Positions 59,209-64,000 of a DNA stretch of 64,000 nt are shown here, piece by piece (position 1 is the stretch's first letter; each line of letters begins with the position of its first letter). Under the pieces are notes generated by a model that was given only the letters and a program-made list of their open reading frames with translations, made no database searches and had not been told where the DNA came from. The stretch covers positions 385,001 to 449,000 of the forward strand of contig JAMWET010003455.1 in assembly GCA_024036415.1 (NCBI GenBank), written 5' to 3'. Made by a program: the position numbers and the translations under genes. Source of the stretch: Prochilodus magdalenae (lineage: Eukaryota > Chordata > Actinopteri > Characiformes > Prochilodontidae).

Positions 59209-59423
59209 CAGTGGTCTCCGGCTTGTCTCCTAGAGAGCAGTTTTCCTGTAGAGCCTAGCTCCAGCCACAGTTTGCCACACCTACTCTAGCTTACCTCTTC
59301 CCCACTCCCTGATTGGCTGGATAAGATGTGTTGCGGTTAGGTAAGAGGGCAGCTTATTAGATTCTAGCTGGAACTAAACTCTGCAGGAAAGTAGCTCTCC
59401 AGGTGAATAGTTAGAGACCACTG
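59209..59423. mobile_element. Foldback MITE with CAGTGGTCTC ends
   Basis: It starts CAGTGGTCTC at 59209 and ends with the exact complement GAGACCACTG at 59414-59423. Inside, CTCCTAGAGAGCAGTTTTCC near the left pairs with GGAAAGTAGCTCTCCAGG near the right, and TAGAGCCTAGCTCCAG with CTGGAACTAAACTCTGC, so the 215-bp element folds back along much of its length. Confidence 0.65.
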
Positions 59424-59461
59424 GTATGAACCCCCTTAAGATAAACAAACAGAAAAAATAG

Positions 59462-59616
<155 letters not shown>

Positions 59617-59665
59617 CATCACTCACCACTCACTGCCTACTCACACTCCTCTCTCTCTCTCTCCC

Positions 59666-59703
<38 letters not shown>

Positions 59704-59738
59704 GTCGAAACATTGAGATACCGGTAGGCCCCCTCGAT

Positions 59739-60158
59739 GGGAGCTCTTAAGTAAAGGGAATAGTTTTATCTAGAACCATTCACATGCTAAATCGTGACAA
59801 TAGACAAACCCTTTTTTAAAATAGTTCTATGCAGAACACGTTCTCCATCAGTCTGAAGAACCATTTCACTATGTACCATCTATACAGTACCCTTGTCTAT
59901 ACTAAAGAGCCGGTAACACTTTACTTTACAGAGTGGTAATAAGTAGGTAATGTTAATAAGGCCATTATGAACTGGTAAGATAATTGTAACAAGTTGTACT
60001 TATTTATACATGTGCCTTAATGTAAAATAAGTGAGCAACTGTAGTTGTAACAAGTCATGTAACAGAAACACAATGGTAACAAGTACTTACAGTTACGGTA
60101 CAGTTTGTCATTACCTACCTATTACCGATCTGTAAAGTGATTAAGAACCATCTTTAAG
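59739..60158. mobile_element. MITE interrupted by a second MITE
   Basis: The left part starts around GCTCTTAAGTAAAGGG and carries TCTAGAACC and GAAGAACC phrases like the element at 58092. The right end AAGAACCATCTTTAAGTG (60141-60158) is the complement of the left end of that element. The match is broken between about 59912 and 60140 by another foldback element. Confidence 0.4.
59912..60140. mobile_element. Foldback MITE with CACTTTAC-type ends, nested
   Basis: The left arm reads GGTAACACTTTACTTTACAG, then GTGGTAATAAGTAGGTAATG. The complement of the right arm reads CACTTTACAGATCGGTAATA then GGTAGGTAATGACAAAC. The arms match over about 35 bases with one gap. The GGTAACACTTTA start is a widespread vertebrate MITE signature. 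Confidence 0.55.
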
Positions 60159-61340
60159 TGTGTAGCCACATTGAAGGAGTGAAACACATAATTCATTTTA
60201 ATGACTTGTTTCTCAACCTAATCTCTATATGCCTTGCCCATAGAGCACAGTTTATTATTCCCTGTAACATTACATTCAGTATTGCCTTTCTGAATACCTC
60301 TAAAACTGATGGAACTGACCACACCCTTAACTTGCACCGTGACTTAATAATCAGTGGCTTAATAAACTCAGTTGAGAGGTGTGTTAAGACAGCTTTGGGC
60401 CTGCATGGCTAGGAACCTAACAGATGTGCTGGATTGTTGCCATCTTGTGGCCAAATAAGTTTTCTTGCAGCAAGCGAGAACTCCAGAGCATCCACAAGAG
60501 GGCAGCCTTGGCCTGATCTAATCACCTCCACACAGCTCACAGCTCTTACACTATAGGCTAATCATTTTCAGTTTTACAGCTTATACGCCTAACGCATTGT
60601 ATATATATCCGGCTGCTTGTAATCATCGTAGCACAGAAAGACTGTTTCATGTGATAGATCATTCCAAACCTCTTTTACTGAACCATCATTCAGATGATGG
60701 ACTGATGTGAAGTTGTTCATTGTAGACAATCCTATGGACCTATGGAGCCTTTACAGTGCTGGAACCAGGGGTCACAATGTCAACAACACAATAATAGATA
60801 ATAGATATTCATAAAAAATAGAGTAGTAAACCTACACGTATCCTCTGAGCCTTAAACTCTGATGAAACAAAGCACAGAAAACTGGATTTTGTTGGTTTGG
60901 TGCTGATTTACCTGGTTACCTGGCAAGTCCTTGCTCGTTGATCATGTTCTTGCTAATGGCCAGATTACCAGCATCACCTGGTATTACCCCGTATGTGCCC
61001 ACATTTTCTGTTTTTATGACTGATTTCCTCAGTTTTTTGGGTAGCATGTCCTTATGTTTCATCATCATCGATTTCCACATACAGTCCAGTGTAAAGTAGG
61101 AAACTGCTCAGACACGAATTAGTCATCATACCAAGAAATTCAAGACATGATGGGGTCAGCTTAAAACCTCTCTTCCCCTTTTTACATATATATTCAATAT
61201 GCCTGTATCTGTACCATCCAATACTGTTTAATTTGTCAGTGAATATTTAAACTCATTATGTACAATTTCTTGCCTAAAAGGCTGAACTGACTTAGGGAAT
61301 GTATAAACAGTGCTGTGCCAAGTTGTTGATCAGCATAGTA
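60159..61340. other. Between the two receptors, nothing recognised
   Basis: No exon-like or transposon-like structure was found in this stretch. Confidence 0.5.
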
Positions 61341-62020
61341 CAAACCGCATTCCAAAAAAGTTGGGACACTAAACAAATTGTGAATAAAAACTGAATGCAA
61401 TGATGTGGAGCTGCCAACATCTAATACTGTATTCAGAATAGAACACAAATCACAGATCAAAAGTTTAAACTGAGAGAATGTATCATTTTAAGGGAAAAAT
61501 ATGTTGTTTCAAAATTTCATGGCGTCAACAAATCCCAAAAAAGTTGGGACAAGGCCATTTTTACCACTGTGTGGCATCCCCCCTTCTTCTTACAACACTC
61601 AGCAGACGTCTGGGGACAGAGGAGACCAGTTTCTCAAGTTTAGAAATAGGAATGCTCTCCCATTCATGTCTAAAACAGGCCTCTAACTGTTCAATCGTCT
61701 TGGGCCTTCTTTGTCGCACCTTCCTCTTTATGATGCGCCAAATGTTCTCTATAGGTGAAAGATCTGGACTGCAGGCTGGCCATTTCAGTACCCGGATTTT
61801 CCATCCACTTATTGCTACTTTTTTGGGATTTGTTGACGCCATGAAATTTTGAAACAACATATTTTTCCCTTAAAATGATACATTCTCTCAGTTTAAACTT
61901 TTGATCTGTGATTTGTGTTCTATTCTGAATAAAATATTAGATGTTGGCAGCTCCACATCATTGCATTCAGTTTTTATTCACAATTTGTTTAGTGTCACAA
62001 CTTTTTTGGAATCCAGTTTG
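61341..62020 (-). mobile_element. Internally deleted Tc1-type element with long inverted repeats
   Basis: The element is 680 bp, flanked by TA at 61339-61340 and 62021-62022. About 205-bp inverted repeats (61341-61546 and roughly 61820-62020) are nearly identical complements, including GGCGTCAACAAATCCCAAAA at the inner part. Outer ends read CAAACCGCATTCCAAAAAAG and CTTTTTTGGAATCCAGTTTG. The short middle carries a fragment of transposase on the minus strand. High arm identity suggests a young insertion. Confidence 0.85.
61561..61819 (-). pseudogene. Tc1-type transposase C-terminal fragment
   Basis: The minus-strand frame reads VLKWPACSPDLSPIENIWRI then IKRKVRQRRPKTIEQLEACF and HEWESIPISKLEKLVSSVP. 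This is the C-terminal part of a Tc1 transposase with the third catalytic residue (E of IEN). The N-terminal DNA-binding part and the first two catalytic aspartates are absent. The open frame continues into the inverted repeat, but that part is not transposase-like. Confidence 0.85.
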
Positions 62021-62646
62021 TATCTTCCATTGCTGCTAACCAGCGGACCAGCATCCACAACAGAACGTATGCTTGTCTATGCTGGTTCTTCTAGCAGGGT
62101 TGGAAGTGTTGATAATGGTAAATGGTGATAAATCTGGGAATACAGTATGGTCCAGATGTTCCCTACAACGCCTTTTATGAACTTCTGCCCCATGGATGTA
62201 CTTTACCAAACTATCACTAAACAATGCGTCAGGCATCAAGCAGCGTATTTGTAACCACTCCATACCGTTTAATATCTTCCTACCACCTCTGTCAACAGAG
62301 CAGACTTTGTCTAAATCTTAATCCTATAAAAAACGGAATAGTTGAATTCCCATCTAAACTGAGATGGTTGTTTATTTCCTGCAACCTACACATTACACAA
62401 ACTGCACATTGCAAAATGTCAGAAATAAATATGGCTGTCTGTTATTACTTAACACTGACATAGATAAAATCAGTGACCTTAGTTAGTTAACACAAGACAT
62501 GCCAAATTTTACCATGCTCCAGGATGTGGTTCTGGGCTTTCCCACACAATCTTTACAATGGTTTACCAATGTCATAAAAGCTACCAAACCACCATGTTGT
62601 GTGCTGATGCATTTTAACAAAGAGCCTCTCGAGTGGCCATCAAAAC

Positions 62647-62691
62647 TGGACCACTGAGGAGTGGGAAAACATTGCCTGGCGTAACAAATCC
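62647..62691 (+). pseudogene. Very short Tc1-type transposase relic
   Basis: Fifteen codons read WTTEEWENIAWRNKS, close to the WTTEQWKNVAWSDES segment just before and at the first catalytic aspartate of one Tc1 subgroup (here D is N). The preceding text (ESRVAIKT-like) also fits loosely. Flanking sequence is too decayed to find ends. Confidence 0.4.
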
Positions 62692-63427
62692 TTAATAATG
62701 AAAAGCATGGAAAAGTCATCAGGAGCATCCTCTCTGGAGTCAGTGGCACAGGCATTAAGATACTGTGGGTACTGTTTTCCCGGGACATCATTGAAAAAAA
62801 GACTTCCTATGTAGTCACCCTAATTCCAGCAGTCAATCTGCCTGTATCCTACATCTTCCATGTCCAAGAAAGTTCATGCTGGTCTGGCCTAATAGGTGCA
62901 ACATTTTACCAGATAGCTGATTTGCTGGCAACTGCAAATGACCTTTGGCAAAAAAATCCTACTCAACCTAAAGAGAAATGGGAGGACAACATAACATGTT
63001 ACATAAAATGGTGACCTACTGAGCCAAACAAGTCTGACAAGCTTCGCCTGAAGATTTCACATCCAATTACTCAAACAGACTGTAGACATGTAGATATGTA
63101 CATGTGTAGATATGTAGAAACTGTTGGGATTTCCCTCAAGAGCAAGAAATCCCCATTTGGCTTCTTGAAGCTCCCTTCAGTTTCCTTAAAGAACCATCAT
63201 TTGGTTCTTCGTAGGCATCGCGCCAAATAACCATTTACTTGCAACTGCTACCAGTACTGCCATTTCTCTTTGGAATGAATAGCATTGCCAGTGTTCTATA
63301 CAGCTTGTCCAACATTGCAAAAGCTCCTGCCAAACAATGCAGTTGTGGGTGGAAAAAACTGGCTAGCTAGCAAACAGTATGCACTATGGTCCAATAAGTG
63401 AACGCCAGTTCAGCCTCCTATATACAA

Positions 63428-63746
63428 CTATTTCCCATTTTTCACGGATGCCACTTTGACGTTGCAGCTGGTGTTGCCGCTTGTGGTGGAATTGGTTTCT
63501 TTGTTGTGGAGCTCGTCAGTCTCCTCTTTGTCCTGGTCACGATCCTGGCTGTTCTGTCTGCTCTGACGGGTTTTACGCGATGTTGAGTCAAGGCCCGCGG
63601 CTTCAAAGAGACGCGCCATGAAGGCCATTCCTGCAGACCGTATGTAGGCCTTCCCTACCAGGGTGTAGAGGACGGGGTTGAAACAGCTACTGACGAAGGC
63701 CACTGTGGAGGTAATGGCTCGTAGAGATGTCCTGATACGTTTCAGT
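63428..63746 (-). CDS. ltb4r2: Leukotriene B4 receptor 2-like GPCR, last coding exon (partial gene)
   Basis: The acceptor TTCTCCAG (complement of 63747-63754) opens a 319-nt exon that ends with TAG at 63428-63430; the first base completes a split codon. It encodes LKRIRTSLRAITSTVAFVSS, CFNPVLYTLVGKAYIRSAGM, the helix-8 text AFMARLFEAAGLDS and a Ser/Arg/Gln-rich tail ending SVKNGK. The NPVLY motif marks TM7. The RSAG and FMARLFE segments show the leukotriene B4 receptor family; LFEAAG is closer to LTB4R2 (RLFEGSG) than to LTB4R (KLLEGTG), but a second ltb4r paralogue is possible. The upstream exons with TM1-TM6 lie beyond position 64000. The coding intron before TM7 corresponds roughly to the second intron of the neighbouring ltb4r. 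Confidence 0.75.
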
Positions 63747-64000
63747 CTGGAGAAGCAATGAGAGGATGGAGGTGAGAGCAGGGTGAGAGAGGGATAGTTA
63801 GATGTCTGGTCTCATGCATTACACAGAGTAAGGGGTAGAATACAGTGCAACAGGGAAATGGGACGGAACACTCAAAATGGTGAAGCCTAAAATCGAGTCA
63901 TTCTCTTTATGTTACATGTGTTTAGCGCTTTCCCACTTTATCAGTCTAAACAGCAATTAAACACTATTAGCTATTCATTATTACCATCAACAACTGCATA
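63747..64000 (-). other. Intron of the ltb4r2-like gene, cut by the window end
   Basis: This is the sequence upstream of the last exon on the minus strand. No further exon of the receptor is visible before the window ends. Confidence 0.6.

Noticed and set aside
61820..61860. The N-terminal MLFQNFMASTNPKK part of the minus-strand frame at 61561-61860.
   Set aside because: It is a reading of the inverted repeat; the same peptide is read from the other arm at 61501.

Overview
The window looks like AT-rich teleost genomic DNA. It has vertebrate-type split genes with GT-AG introns, frequent Tc1- and hAT-type DNA transposons, foldback MITEs, a tRNA-derived SINE with the fish-type tail, and many long microsatellites. 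No prokaryotic operons, rRNA genes or CRISPR arrays were seen. The phylum-level call is an inference from repeat types and protein similarity; the species cannot be named.

Layout. (1) About 0.6-17.7 kb, plus strand: the 3' part of a K+-dependent Na+/Ca2+ exchanger gene, slc24a2 (NCKX2). Eight confident coding exons, a convincing 15-nt microexon candidate and a probable 39-nt exon cover the variable cytoplasmic loop, the alpha-2 repeat and the C-terminus. Upstream exons (N-terminus, alpha-1 repeat) lie outside the window. A long 3'UTR probably follows, with the best poly(A) signals near 22.78 kb. (2) About 23-49 kb: a gene-poor interval. It holds a decayed Tc1-like element (23.65-24.69 kb), a 9-kb block built of several copies of one unnamed repeat family (25.2-34.2 kb, partly in inverted orientation), a SINE (34.45-34.67 kb), a LINE reverse-transcriptase relic, a 1025-bp hAT element with perfect 8-bp target duplications (39.2-40.2 kb), and a CpG-rich patch with splice-like signals near 40.5-41.5 kb that may start a minus-strand transcript. 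(3) 49.3-51.9 kb, minus strand: a complete three-exon leukotriene B4 receptor gene (ltb4r/BLT1-like, 376 aa), with a possible 5' non-coding exon near 57.1 kb. Its putative first intron holds a 1558-bp Tc1 transposon with a nearly full-length but broken transposase, and a 90-bp TA microsatellite. (4) 58-62.7 kb: MITEs (one nested in another), a 154-bp TATC microsatellite, and a 680-bp internally deleted Tc1-type element. (5) 63.4-63.75 kb, minus strand: the last coding exon of a second leukotriene B4 receptor-like gene (ltb4r2-like), whose other exons lie beyond the window end.

Biology. The slc24a2 product extrudes Ca2+ at the plasma membrane using the Na+ and K+ gradients, mainly in neurons and cone photoreceptors. 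The two receptors are class A GPCRs for leukotriene-type lipid mediators of inflammation. They sit head-to-tail, BLT2-like upstream of BLT1-like, as in mammals, but both have introns inside the coding region. No functional link between the exchanger and the receptors is visible. I found no convincing new multi-gene system; the least explained structure is the repeat block at 25.2-34.2 kb.
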